From Streptomyces cinnamoneus (GTDB lineage Bacteria > Actinomycetota > Actinomycetes > Streptomycetales > Streptomycetaceae), in NCBI RefSeq assembly GCF_014650495.1, contig NZ_BMVB01000017.1:1-64000 (forward strand): DNA of 64,000 nt. The letters are read 5' to 3'. Every line of letters starts with the position of its first letter. The first letter of the stretch is position 1. Below are positions 7,885 to 16,231 of the stretch, one piece after another. The position numbers were made by a program, and so were the translations under genes. A model generated the notes under the pieces. The model saw nothing but the letters and a program-made list of their open reading frames with translations. It searched no databases and was not told the DNA's origin.

Positions 7885-9104
7885 GGGAGCTCCTTCCGGG
7901 CGGCCGGCACCGGTTCGGCGCCGCACGGCGCGAGCGCCTCGGCCCGCAGTGCCGCCGCGCGGCGCAGGGCGGCCACGGCGGGGTCGTCGGGGTCGCCGGC
8001 CTCTCCGGCCGCGGCCGCCAGGACGGACTCGATCGTGGTCAGGCCGCCCAGCTCGGCGCGGGCCCCGCGGCCCAGCGTCTGCACCGAGCCCTCCGCCCGG
8101 GCCCGGGCGCGGCAGTGGAAGGCCAGCTCGCAGGCGGCCAGGCACTCCGGCGCGTAGGCCGGTGCCACCGCGTCGAGCGCCTCGGCCAGCTCGCCGGACG
8201 GGCGCCGCGGCGTGCGGCCGTCGTCGGCCAGGCACAGATCGAAGCTGGTGCCCTCCGGCAGGGCGGCGGCGATGTCGGCCACGCCGGTGAGCCGGCCGAG
8301 CTGGCGGCGCGTCGTGGCGAGCTGCTTGCGGATGTCGACGAGGGCGGCGTCGGGGACGTTGGAGAAGTCCTTGGGACAGACCAGCAGGACCTCATGGCGC
8401 ACCGTGGCGCCGGAGGCCACGCGCCCGGCCAGGGGCTCCAGGGCGAGCGCGTACACCGCCGCCTGCCGGGCGGCCGCGCCCACCTTCGCGGCGTCGGCCG
8501 AGCCGTCGACCATGGCGAAGGACTTGATCTCGACGACCGTCCAGCTGCCGTCGGGGTGGACGACCACCGCGTCCGGCTCCAGGTAGGCGGGCGTCCCGGC
8601 GACGTCCATGGCCAGCAGGGGGTGGTCCAGCAGCGTCCACCGGCCGGCGGCCGTGGCCTCGCGCAGGGCCAGGGCCGTCCGGGCCGTGCGGCCCTCGGGC
8701 CCGGCGGCGGTGAGGTCGGGGATGCGGACGTCGTCCGGCCCGGGCGGCGGGGCCGCCGCGGCGGCCCCGGCCAGACGCGCGTGGAGCAGCCGGACGAGCT
8801 CCGTGCCACCGTCCGCCTTGACGCGCGCCTCGAAGGCGTGGCCGCGGACGAACGCGAACTGGGACTGCCCGAACGTCGCCGGTGAGCCGAGGGCCCGCGC
8901 GAGGGCGGCCTTGTCCACACCGGCGCCGTCGAGGAGGGCGCGGCGGTGGCAGCCGGGGTTGGCGGCCAGCGCGGCGAGCGCGCGGGCGTCCAGCGGGAGG
9001 GGCGCGACCGAGGGGCCGCGCAGCTCAGCGAGCCGCTGCCGCAGCGTCGTCGGCGCGGTCGTCCCCGGCCTCGCCCCGGGCCTGCTGTCGAGGGATCTGG
9101 TCAC
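7875..9104 (-). CDS. RecB-family (PD-(D/E)XK) nuclease with Fe-S cluster cysteines
   Basis: Protein of 409 residues. The nuclease core reads EPDAVVVHPDGSWTVVEIKS: an Asp, then a beta-hairpin, then E-x-K of the PD-(D/E)XK fold. An early cysteine (NPGCHRRALLDG, about residue 50) and a late C-x3-C-x5-C group (CLAACELAFHC, about residue 325) match the 4Fe-4S clamp of AddB, Cas4 and Dna2 nucleases, where one Cys precedes and three follow the nuclease core. The chosen GTG start lies within the 3' end of the PAP2 gene (80-base overlap); the true start may differ. First gene of a coupled three-gene operon with an unknown protein and an SF1B helicase. It probably processes DNA ends in repair or defence; the target is unknown. 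Confidence 0.78.
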   Translation of the reverse strand: MTRSLDSRPGARPGTTAPTTLRQRLAELRGPSVAPLPLDARALAALAANPGCHRRALLDGAGVDKAALARALGSPATFGQSQFAFVRGHAFEARVKADGGTELVRLLHARLAGAAAAAPPPGPDDVRIPDLTAAGPEGRTARTALALREATAAGRWTLLDHPLLAMDVAGTPAYLEPDAVVVHPDGSWTVVEIKSFAMVDGSADAAKVGAAARQAAVYALALEPLAGRVASGATVRHEVLLVCPKDFSNVPDAALVDIRKQLATTRRQLGRLTGVADIAAALPEGTSFDLCLADDGRTPRRPSGELAEALDAVAPAYAPECLAACELAFHCRARARAEGSVQTLGRGARAELGGLTTIESVLAAAAGEAGDPDDPAVAALRRAAALRAEALAPCGAEPVPAARKELPCH

Positions 9105-10014
9105 TGGCGTCCGCCTCGCGAAGTCTCTCCGGCGCCCCCGGCCGGCCCGCTCCGGCGGGGGAGCCGGCGGCGGTCGTCCGGGGAAGCGCTGTACCCGCGG
9201 AAGTCTCGCACCCGGCACTGACAATCGCGGGCGTCCCGGTGATTTCGCCGTCCGTCGCGCCGGTGAAGCGGTCGCGGATGCGGGCGGTGAGCCGCAGCGC
9301 GGGGCGGGCCAGCAGGTAGCCGATGCCCATGACGCCGGCTCCGGCGGCGGCGTCGAGGAAGTAGTGGTTGGCGGTGCCCATCACGATGAGGGTGATCAGG
9401 AGCGGGTAGGCGACGCCGGCGATCCGCGCCCAGGCGGCGCGGCTGTGGCGCCAGAGCACGGCACCGCACCACAGGGCCCAGCCGACGTGCAGGCTCGGCA
9501 TGGCCGCGTACTGGTTGGTGAGCCCGCCGAGGCCGCGCGGGGCGCTGGCGTCGCCGCCCCACCAGCCGTACTCCGAGTACTGGTGCATGGTGTCGACGAA
9601 GCCGTAGGAGCCGTCGAGGAGCCGGGGCGGGCAGGTGGGCAGGAGCGTGAATCCGATGAGGCCGATGAGGGTGGAGATCATCAGCCAGGTCCGCATCCGC
9701 CGGTAGTGGTCGGGGCGGCGCCGGAAGAGCCAGACCAGGAGGGCCGGGGTGAGGAGGTAGTGCAGGGCGGCGTAGGCGAAGTCGGCGGGTATGCCGATCG
9801 AGGCATGATCGGTGAACAGCCGGTTGAGCGGGTGCTCGAAGTTTATTCGGAACGTTTTTTCAAGATCGAGGATTGCCAGGCCGTGATCCACGGCCGACTG
9901 GACATCGCCTCGGACCAGCAGCCGTCCCGCCGAGTACAGCCCGTACACCACGGCTATCAGAGGCAGTTCGGTCCACCAGCGCGGCCGCTTGCCTCGTGGT
10001 GCGGTGCGGTACAT
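9025..10014 (-). CDS. PAP2 / Aur1-type membrane phosphatase or phosphotransferase
   Basis: Integral membrane protein of 329 residues with five or six hydrophobic segments between about 20 and 240. The PAP2 catalytic signatures are AMPSLHVGW (motif 2) and GTANHYFLDAAAG (motif 3 with His and Asp), in the arrangement of the inositolphosphotransferase Aur1/Ipt1 branch. Such Streptomyces proteins act on phospholipid or polyprenyl-phosphate head groups at the outer membrane face; the substrate is not inferable. The start (ATG at 10014) follows GGAG at suitable spacing. The C-terminal ~90 residues are polar and low-complexity, and the last 80 bases overlap the start of the nuclease gene. Confidence 0.85.
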   Translation of the reverse strand: MYRTAPRGKRPRWWTELPLIAVVYGLYSAGRLLVRGDVQSAVDHGLAILDLEKTFRINFEHPLNRLFTDHASIGIPADFAYAALHYLLTPALLVWLFRRRPDHYRRMRTWLMISTLIGLIGFTLLPTCPPRLLDGSYGFVDTMHQYSEYGWWGGDASAPRGLGGLTNQYAAMPSLHVGWALWCGAVLWRHSRAAWARIAGVAYPLLITLIVMGTANHYFLDAAAGAGVMGIGYLLARPALRLTARIRDRFTGATDGEITGTPAIVSAGCETSAGTALPRTTAAGSPAGAGRPGAPERLREADASDQIPRQQARGEAGDDRADDAAAAAR

Positions 10015-10219
10015 GCGGACGGCTCTCCATTTGTTCAGGCGACCAAAAAGCGCGCTTGCAACCGTACGGTGTACGCCACATTGCTCGCACACCGCCCCGG
10101 CATTCACTCGAACACCGAGGTGCTCGGGGGGAGACGCCCCGATCGCCCCGAGGGTTGCCTGGGTGTGACGTGAGTGATGATGGACGCGGAACGTCATCGA
10201 AATGTTGGAGGGGCCCGCC

Positions 10220-10813
10220 ATGGCACCGCGCATCCTGCTGGCCCGGCACGGACAGACGGAGTGGTCGCTGTCCGGGAAGCACACCGGCCGCACGGACATC
10301 CCGCTGCTGGACGAGGGCCGGCGCGGCGCCAAGCTGCTGGGCGAGCGGCTGCACCGGGCGCCCTGGGACGCCCTGCCGGGCACGGAGGTCCGCACCAGCC
10401 CGCTGGTGCGCGCCAAGGAGACCTGCGAGCTGGCCGGCTTCGGTGACCGGGCCGCCGAGTGGGACGCGCTCATGGAGTGGGACTACGGCGCCTACGAGGG
10501 CATGACCCCGGCCGAGATCAAGGCGGGCCGCCCCGACTGGCTCATCTGGCGCGACGGCGTCCCCGAGGGCGAGACCCGGGCGGAGATCTCCGCGCGGGCC
10601 GACGAGGTCGTGGCCTGGGCCCGCGAGGCCGACCGCGACGTGCTGATCTTCGCCCACGGCCACATCCTGCGCACCATCGCGGCACGCTGGCTGGGCGAGG
10701 ACGTCTTCTTCGGCTCCCGCATCCGCCTCGACCCCACGTCGCTGTCCGTCCTCGGCTGGGCCTACGGCGCCCCTGCGCTGGAGCGCTGGAACGACACGGG
10801 CCACCTCGCCTGA
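10220..10813 (+). CDS. Histidine phosphatase superfamily protein (phosphoglycerate-mutase-like)
   Basis: Cytosolic phosphatase of 197 residues. The catalytic RHG motif is in LLARHGQTEWS at the N-terminus. The second arginine lies in VRTSPLVRAKET, the acid in EWDYGAYEG, and the second histidine in IFAHGHILR (about residue 150). This is the branch-1 histidine phosphatase fold acting via a phosphohistidine intermediate. The ATG at 10220 is preferred because GGAGGGG lies about 7 nt upstream; an in-frame ATG at 10202 precedes that site. Divergent from the PAP2 gene with about 200 bases of shared upstream DNA. The substrate is unknown; annotated relatives range from phosphoglycerate mutase to adenosylcobalamin phosphatase. 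Confidence 0.88.
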   Translation: MAPRILLARHGQTEWSLSGKHTGRTDIPLLDEGRRGAKLLGERLHRAPWDALPGTEVRTSPLVRAKETCELAGFGDRAAEWDALMEWDYGAYEGMTPAEIKAGRPDWLIWRDGVPEGETRAEISARADEVVAWAREADRDVLIFAHGHILRTIAARWLGEDVFFGSRIRLDPTSLSVLGWAYGAPALERWNDTGHLA

Positions 10814-10854
10814 CGACACGGGCCACCCCGCCCGACGGCGCGGGCCCCGGGGGC

Positions 10855-12237
10855 TCACGCCGACCGTGCGGCCATCCGGTGGCGGGCCAGGAACGACGCC
10901 ACCGCAGGGTTGGCCGCGTGCCGCCCGAGCAGCTGTGTCGTGGCCGAGAGCATGCCGCGGATGCGGGCCGACCGGACCTGGCCCAGCAGGCTCAGCGCCC
11001 GCCCGCCCGCGGCGGCGGCCTCGTCCGGGGCGCCGCCCCGGGCCAGGTCGCCCGCCAGCTGCGCCGTGTAGAGGGCGGTGTTCCGGGCGAAGTGCGGGTC
11101 CTGCAGACCGACCGCCCGCTCCGCGTGCTCCGCCGCGCGCCGCCAGTCGCCCAGCGCCGACCAGCACTGCGACTCCAGCCCCTCCAGCTCCGCCTCGCCG
11201 AAGAAGCTCATCCACTCCGGGTCCGCCTCGCAGGTGCCCCGGTCGAACAGCGCCCGCGCCCGCAGCAGCGCCTCCTCCGTCGCCGCCCGGTCCTCCAGCA
11301 GGGCCCAGCCGCCCGCCTCGCGCAGGGCCAGCAGGGACAGCAGCCGCGCCGACCCCAGCCGCTGCCCCGCCCGCTGCGCCGCCTGCGCGGCGCGCACGGC
11401 CTCGCGCGGACGCCCCGCGTCCCGCGCCAGGAAGGCGGTGTTGCAGAAGGCGTGCGCCTCCAGCGCCGGATCCCCCGCGACCCGCGCGGTGGCCAGGGCC
11501 TCCGCGTAGTGCGAACGGGCGTCGGAGAACCGGCCCGAGTCATGGGCCAGCCAGCCGACGGAGATCGCCAGCTCACCCGCCCCCGCGTGCAGCCGGTCCG
11601 CCACCGACCGCCGCCGCGTCTGGGCGTCGAGCAGCTCGTACGCCGCCTTCAGCGGGCGGGTGGCGCGCCGGTACAGCCCGTCGGCACCGTGCCGGTCGTC
11701 GAGCAGCCGGATGCGCCGCACGGCCTGCTCCACGGCGGCGGCCTCGGCCGCGCCCGCGTGGCGCGGCGGGGATGCCAGGGCGGCCGGGGCGGGGCCCAGG
11801 GAGGCTACGGCCACGGCGGCCGTACCAGTGGTCATGAACGCGCGACGCAACACGTCGCTCTCCTCGGTGCTGTCGAAGGTGTCGTCCACCGCACCGGAGG
11901 TACGGCTTTCGGCCGGGCTCTCGGATGGCCCGGGGGGCGCGGAGCCCTGCTTGCGCGCCCCCCGTCCGCGCACCGCCTCGCGCGGCGCGAAGCCCATGTC
12001 CGCCGGTTCGAGGCCGGGGAACATATGCCTGAACACCCGTTCGTAGGCGTAGTTGGGGCAGCGGATCTCGCCCGACTCGACGCGCCCGACGTAGCGCGCG
12101 TCACAGGAGACGTGTTCACCGATCTCCCGGGCCGCCCGGCGCACCGCCGCCGCGAACTCGCCTGGTGAGCGCTGCCCGCGCAGCTCCCGGAAGGCGGTGT
12201 TCGGGCGCGGTGACGAGGACGCGCTGTGCGACGCCAT
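10855..12237 (-). CDS. HTH-TPR transcriptional regulator (NsdA-like architecture)
   Basis: Regulator of 460 residues. The N-terminal ~75 residues read as a Cro/XRE-type helix-turn-helix region (AAREIGEHVSCDARYVGRVE, then a long tail). A Pro/Ser/Glu-rich linker with a hydrophobic patch (MTTGTAAVAVASLG, about 150) follows. A C-terminal region of alanine-rich helical repeats (about 190-440) looks like tetratricopeptide repeats. This layout resembles Streptomyces developmental or antibiotic regulators such as NsdA, but no ligand is evident. ATG at 12237 has GGGAGAGGG upstream. It is divergent from the gene at 12516, so the 278-base gap probably holds both promoters. Confidence 0.75.
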   Translation of the reverse strand: MASHSASSSPRPNTAFRELRGQRSPGEFAAAVRRAAREIGEHVSCDARYVGRVESGEIRCPNYAYERVFRHMFPGLEPADMGFAPREAVRGRGARKQGSAPPGPSESPAESRTSGAVDDTFDSTEESDVLRRAFMTTGTAAVAVASLGPAPAALASPPRHAGAAEAAAVEQAVRRIRLLDDRHGADGLYRRATRPLKAAYELLDAQTRRRSVADRLHAGAGELAISVGWLAHDSGRFSDARSHYAEALATARVAGDPALEAHAFCNTAFLARDAGRPREAVRAAQAAQRAGQRLGSARLLSLLALREAGGWALLEDRAATEEALLRARALFDRGTCEADPEWMSFFGEAELEGLESQCWSALGDWRRAAEHAERAVGLQDPHFARNTALYTAQLAGDLARGGAPDEAAAAGGRALSLLGQVRSARIRGMLSATTQLLGRHAANPAVASFLARHRMAARSA

Positions 12238-12515
12238 GGCGGACCCTCTCCCTGGCGAGCCGCCCCTCGGGCAACCCGCGGGGCGGGCGGCTGTGCTGCC
12301 GTGTGGCGTGATGACCGTACCGGCTGCGCCGGGGCGCCAAGGTCCGGTTTGGCTACAAAACGGATATCCCACCTGTCATCCGCCATGAACTGCCATCCTT
12401 TGCAGCGGCATGGCGCCGTAGCCGTTGACGCCCTGGGCCGTTGAACCCCGTGAAGCATGAGCGCGGGCTCGATGTGGACCCGACGCGGACGGCGCGGCGT
12501 GAGGAGGGGTTTCCC

Positions 12516-12977
12516 GTGGCGGAGGCCGGACTGGACATCGGCGGCGGTTCGCGGACGACGGCTCTGCACCAGCCGCGTCAGGACCGCAGCCCCTCCCCGT
12601 ACCCGCCCCCGCCCGCCGGTGAGGACGGCCGCCCGTGCGACCTCGTCACCGTCCCCGCCCGCCAGGGGCTGGAGGCGGTGGACATCCTGCGGCTGCGCGA
12701 CGGCGTCGGTCCCGTCCTGCACGACGGCGACTGCGACACCCTCGGCTTCCTCGTGCCGGCCGGCACGGCGGACGGCTGGGACGTGCCGGGCAGCGCCTGC
12801 ACCCAGACCTACGGGCGCGGGCTGCGCACCGGCGCCTTCGCCGAGCCGCCCGTCACCGGCACCGGCTGGCTCGTCGCGCCGGATGCCGCCTACGGTGCCG
12901 CCACCGACCCCGTGGTGCTGCGCGCCGCACTCGGCGAGGCCGCCCGCACCATCGAGGCCGTCGACCGCTGCCGTTAA
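12516..12977 (+). CDS. Conserved hypothetical protein, primase/polymerase-domain-like
   Basis: Protein of 153 residues starting at a GTG preceded by GAGGAGGGG (6 nt spacing). A proline-rich N-terminus (SPSPYPPPPAGED) is followed by a compact domain with VTVPARQGLEAVDILR, VGPVLHDGDCDTLGFLVPAG and WLVAPDAAYG. The GPV...FLVPAGTA stretch resembles the 195-residue protein at 3742-4329. In Streptomyces such small genes beside HTH-TPR regulators are usually annotated as hypothetical or primase-like. It has no complete catalytic site that I can see. Divergent from the HTH-TPR regulator, suggesting a functional pair; the spermidine-synthase-like gene follows 32 bases downstream. Confidence 0.65.
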   Translation: MAEAGLDIGGGSRTTALHQPRQDRSPSPYPPPPAGEDGRPCDLVTVPARQGLEAVDILRLRDGVGPVLHDGDCDTLGFLVPAGTADGWDVPGSACTQTYGRGLRTGAFAEPPVTGTGWLVAPDAAYGAATDPVVLRAALGEAARTIEAVDRCR

Positions 12978-13009
12978 GCCGGCCCGTCGGCACCGGCGAT
13001 ACTGGACGG

Positions 13010-13879
13010 GTGGCGAAGGGCAAGCAGAAACAGACGCGCGGGCGCACCGCGGAAGCGATATCCGCGCAGGTGGCGGGCGGTCTCGCGGAGCTGGTGCCCG
13101 ACCGCGACCGGCCGCGCGCCCGCACCCTCCTGATCGACGGGGCCCCGCAGTCCCACGTGGACCTCGACGACCCCGCGCACCTGGACTTCTCCTACCAGCG
13201 CCGGCTCGGCCACATCGCCGACCTCGTCGCGCCGCCCGGCAAGCCCGTCCAGGCGCTGCACCTGGGCGGCGGCGCGTTCACCCTCGCCCGCTACATCGCC
13301 GCCACCCGGCCCCGCTCCACCCAGCAGATCGTCGAGATCGACGCCCCGCTCGTGCAGTTCGTCCGCGCCGAGCTGCCGCTGGAGAGCGGCTGGCGCATCC
13401 GGGTGCGCGGCGGCGACGCCCGCGAGGGGCTCGCCAAGGTGCCGGACGGCTGGGCGGATCTGATCATCGCGGACGTCTTCAGTGGCGCCCGCACCCCCGC
13501 CCACCTGACCAGCACCGAGTTCACGGCCGAGGTGCGGCGCGCACTGCGCCCGGGCGGCTTCTACGCCGCGAACCTCGCCGACGGCCCGCCGCTCGCCCAC
13601 CTCAAGGCGCAGATCGCGACCGTACGGACCGTCTTCCCGGAGCTGTGCCTGACTGCCGACCCGGCGGTGCTGCGCGGCCGCCGCTTCGGCAACGCCGTCC
13701 TGCTCGCCGCCGACCGCGAGCTGCCCGTCGCCGAGCTCACCCGCCGGGCCGCCACCGACCCGCACCAGGGGCGGGTCGAACACGGCCGCGCCCTCGACGA
13801 CTTCACCGGTGGCGCCGCGCCCGTCACCGATGCCGACGCCAGGCCCTCGCCCGCGCCGCCGCCCTCGGTCTTCGAGTAG
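13010..13879 (+). CDS. Spermidine-synthase-like (SAM-type fold) protein
   Basis: Protein of 289 residues beginning at a GTG (VAKGKQKQ...). The Rossmann-type aminopropyl/methyltransferase fold is indicated by LHLGGGAFTLARYIA (motif I, about 85-100), QIVEIDAPLVQFV (acidic end of beta-2), VRGGDAREGL and DLIIADVFSGART (motif IV). It lacks the upstream decarboxy-SAM binding gatekeeper region of true SpeE, so polyamine synthesis should not be assumed. Actinobacterial relatives are annotated only as spermidine-synthase-like or methyltransferases. It is probably cotranscribed with the preceding small gene and converges on the beta-glucosidase gene with an 8-base gap. Confidence 0.78.
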   Translation: MAKGKQKQTRGRTAEAISAQVAGGLAELVPDRDRPRARTLLIDGAPQSHVDLDDPAHLDFSYQRRLGHIADLVAPPGKPVQALHLGGGAFTLARYIAATRPRSTQQIVEIDAPLVQFVRAELPLESGWRIRVRGGDAREGLAKVPDGWADLIIADVFSGARTPAHLTSTEFTAEVRRALRPGGFYAANLADGPPLAHLKAQIATVRTVFPELCLTADPAVLRGRRFGNAVLLAADRELPVAELTRRAATDPHQGRVEHGRALDDFTGGAAPVTDADARPSPAPPPSVFE

Positions 13880-13887
13880 CCGCGGCC

Positions 13888-15285
13888 TCAGCAGGGCGGC
13901 AGCTGACCGGTGCGGATCAGGCGGGCGTACCAGTCGGCGCTGGACTTGGGGATACGGGCCTGGGTGGCGTAGTCGACGTAGACCGCGCCGAAGCGCTTGC
14001 TGTAGCCGTACGCCCATTCGAAGTTGTCCAGGAGGGACCACAGGAAGTAGCCGCGCACGTCCGCGCCGTCGTCCAGGGCGCGCAGCACGGCCTCCAGGTG
14101 GGCGTGCAGGTAGGCGATGCGTTCGGGGTCGTGCACCGTGCCGTCCGCGCCCGGCTTGTCGTCGTAGGCGGCACCGTTCTCGGTGATGATCAGCGGCAGG
14201 TCCGGGGCCTCGCGGGCGAAGCGCATCAGCAGGTCGTAGAGGCCGGTGGGGTCGACGGACCAGCCCATCGCGGTCCGCTTGCCCGGCGGCTGGTGGAAGG
14301 CCACGCCGTCCGCGCCCGGCCAGGGGGAGCGCTCGCCGCCGTGGCCGTCGGCGCGGGCGGGGCGGCTGTCAGTGGCGGCTGATACCACTGACGGTGCGTA
14401 GTAGTTGATGCCCAACGCGTCGAGGGGGTGCTTGATGACGTCCGGATCGCCGTCGCGCACGAACGCCCAGTCGGTGATCGCCGCCGTGTCGGCCAGCAGG
14501 TCGGCGGGGTACGCGCCGCGCAGCATGGGCTCGGTGAAGATACGCGTGGAGAGGGCGTCGATGCGGCGCCGGGCGTCCGCGTCCGCGGGGGAGGGCGTAC
14601 GGGCGCGTACGGCGCCGGTGTTGAGGGCGACGGTCAGCAGCGCCCGGGCGGGAAGGACGGCCCGCAGCGCCTGGGCACCCAGCCCGTGGGCGAGGTTGAG
14701 GTGGTGGGCGGCGCGCAGGGCGGCCTCGTCGTCGGTGCGGCCGGGGGCGTGCACCCCGGAGGCGTAGCCGAGGAAGGCGCTGCACCAGGGCTCGTTGAGG
14801 GTGGCCCACAGATCGACGCGGTCGCCCAGTGCCTCGCCGACCAGGTGCGCGTAGTCGGCGAAGCGGTGCGCCGTCTCGCGCTCGGGCCAGCCGCCGGCGT
14901 CCTCCAGCTCCTGCGGCAGGTCCCAGTGATAGAGGGTCAGCACCGGCCTGATGTCGTGGGAGAGGAGGTCGTCGACGAGCGCCCGGTAGAAGTCGAGCCC
15001 GCGCCGGGAGGCGGGCCCGCGGCCGGTGGGCTGGACGCGCGGCCAGGAGACGGAGAAGCGGTAGGCCCCCAGCCCCAGCCCGGCCATCAGGCGCACGTCC
15101 TCCTGGCGGCGGTGGTAGTGGTCGGTGGCGACGTCCCCGGTGTCGCCGCCCTGCACCCGGCCGGGGGTGCGGGCGAAGGTGTCCCAGATGGACGGGGTGC
15201 GCCCGTCCTCCCGGGCGGCGCCTTCGACCTGGTAGGCGGCGGTCGCGGCACCCCAGAGGAAGCCGGACGGAAAGTTCACGGTCAC
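13888..15285 (-). CDS. GH1 beta-glucosidase
   Basis: Cytosolic retaining beta-glucosidase of 465 residues, about the usual GH1 length. The N-terminal signature FLWGAATAAYQVEGA is complete. The acid/base is in TLNEPW (about 170) and the nucleophile in LIITENGAAYDD (about 365). GSWSVDP-type substrate residues and the C-terminal YFLWSLLDNFEWAYGYSKRFG are also present. GTG at 15285 is chosen because GGAG lies 7 nt upstream. Last gene of a minus-strand operon with a binding protein and two permeases. It therefore probably hydrolyses imported cellobiose or other beta-glucosides, as BglC does with CebEFG. A CebR-like palindrome covers the start codon. Confidence 0.9.
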   Translation of the reverse strand: MTVNFPSGFLWGAATAAYQVEGAAREDGRTPSIWDTFARTPGRVQGGDTGDVATDHYHRRQEDVRLMAGLGLGAYRFSVSWPRVQPTGRGPASRRGLDFYRALVDDLLSHDIRPVLTLYHWDLPQELEDAGGWPERETAHRFADYAHLVGEALGDRVDLWATLNEPWCSAFLGYASGVHAPGRTDDEAALRAAHHLNLAHGLGAQALRAVLPARALLTVALNTGAVRARTPSPADADARRRIDALSTRIFTEPMLRGAYPADLLADTAAITDWAFVRDGDPDVIKHPLDALGINYYAPSVVSAATDSRPARADGHGGERSPWPGADGVAFHQPPGKRTAMGWSVDPTGLYDLLMRFAREAPDLPLIITENGAAYDDKPGADGTVHDPERIAYLHAHLEAVLRALDDGADVRGYFLWSLLDNFEWAYGYSKRFGAVYVDYATQARIPKSSADWYARLIRTGQLPPC

Positions 15286-15298
15286 GAGAGCGCTCCGG
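15285..15298. promoter_or_regulatory. CebR-box-like palindrome at the beta-glucosidase start
   Basis: The sequence CGAGAGCGCTCCGG, centred on AGCGCT, matches 10 of 14 positions of the cellobiose-repressor box TGGGAGCGCTCCCA as I know it from Streptomyces. It overlaps the GTG start codon of the GH1 gene. No LacI-family regulator gene is present in the window. Confidence 0.4.
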
Positions 15299-15337
15299 GA
15301 GGTGGGAGAGGACGAGGACGTGGAGGAGGGGACGGGA

Positions 15338-16222
15338 TCAGCCCTTGACCGCACCCCGCATGATGCCGCCCACGATCTGTCTGCCGAAGAGCGTGAAGGC
15401 GAGCAGCAGCGGCAGGGTGCCCAGCAGTGCACCGGCCATGACGACGGCCTGGTCGGGGACGTAGCCGCGGCCGAGTCCGGTGAGGGCCACCTGCACGGTC
15501 GGGTTCTCCTGGGTCAGCGCGATCACGGGCCAGAAGAAGTCGTTCCACGCCTGGACGAACGAGAGCATGCCCAGCACGGCCATGGCCGGCCGGGCGACGG
15601 GGAGGACCACGTGCCACACCACGCGCCAGCTGCTCGCGCCGTCGACGCGGGCCGCCTCGACCAGCTCGGTGGGCAGCGCCTCGACGAGGTACTGACGCAT
15701 GAAGAAGACGCCGAAGGCGCTGACCAGGGTGGGGAGGACGACGGACTGCAGCTGGTCGGTCCAGCCGAGCCGGGCGACGACGAGGAACAACGGCACCACG
15801 CTCAGCTGCGGCGGGACCATCATCGTGCCGACGGTCAGCAGGAGCAGGGCCCTGCGGAAGCGGAAGCGCAGCTTGGCGAGGGCGAAGCCGGCGACGGTGG
15901 AGAAGAGCACGGTGCCCAGCGCGACCATCCCGGCGACCAGGGTCGTGTTGAACAGCGCGAGGCCCATGTTGGCGTCGGTCCACGCCGAGCCGAGGTTCTC
16001 CAGGAGGTTGCCGCCGAACCACAGGGGCGGTGGGGTGCGGGCCAGGCGGGCGTTGTCGCGGGAGGCCGCGACCGCCGTCCACACCAGGGGGAGGAGCGAG
16101 CCGGCGGTGAAGAGCGTCAGCACGGCGTAGACGAGGGGCCCGCCGTGCAGCTGCCGCCCCGCACGGGGTGCCGGGACGACGCGCCGCGCCGCGGTCGTGG
16201 GCCTCGGGCCGGCGGGGTTCAC
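15338..16222 (-). CDS. Carbohydrate ABC transporter permease, MalG/CebG type
   Basis: Inner-membrane permease of 294 residues with six hydrophobic segments (first at about 30-52). The EAA loop, which docks the ATPase, reads VEAARVDGASSWRVVWHVVLP (about 195-215). CUT1-family second permease by order and by the C-terminal QIVGGIMRGAVKG ending. The start is a GTG ten bases after the stop of the first permease. No ATPase gene is in the operon. As in other Streptomyces CUT1 importers, the shared ATPase MsiK encoded elsewhere would energise it. Between it and the glucosidase gene is a 52-base gap containing the CebR-like box. Confidence 0.9.
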   Translation of the reverse strand: MNPAGPRPTTAARRVVPAPRAGRQLHGGPLVYAVLTLFTAGSLLPLVWTAVAASRDNARLARTPPPLWFGGNLLENLGSAWTDANMGLALFNTTLVAGMVALGTVLFSTVAGFALAKLRFRFRRALLLLTVGTMMVPPQLSVVPLFLVVARLGWTDQLQSVVLPTLVSAFGVFFMRQYLVEALPTELVEAARVDGASSWRVVWHVVLPVARPAMAVLGMLSFVQAWNDFFWPVIALTQENPTVQVALTGLGRGYVPDQAVVMAGALLGTLPLLLAFTLFGRQIVGGIMRGAVKG

Positions 16223-16231
16223 GGCCTTGAC

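Noticed and set aside
13010..13879. Genuine spermidine synthase SpeE paired with agmatinase
   Set aside because: Lacks the N-terminal and gatekeeper segments of SpeE and lies 23 kb from speB; only the SAM-fold core is supported.
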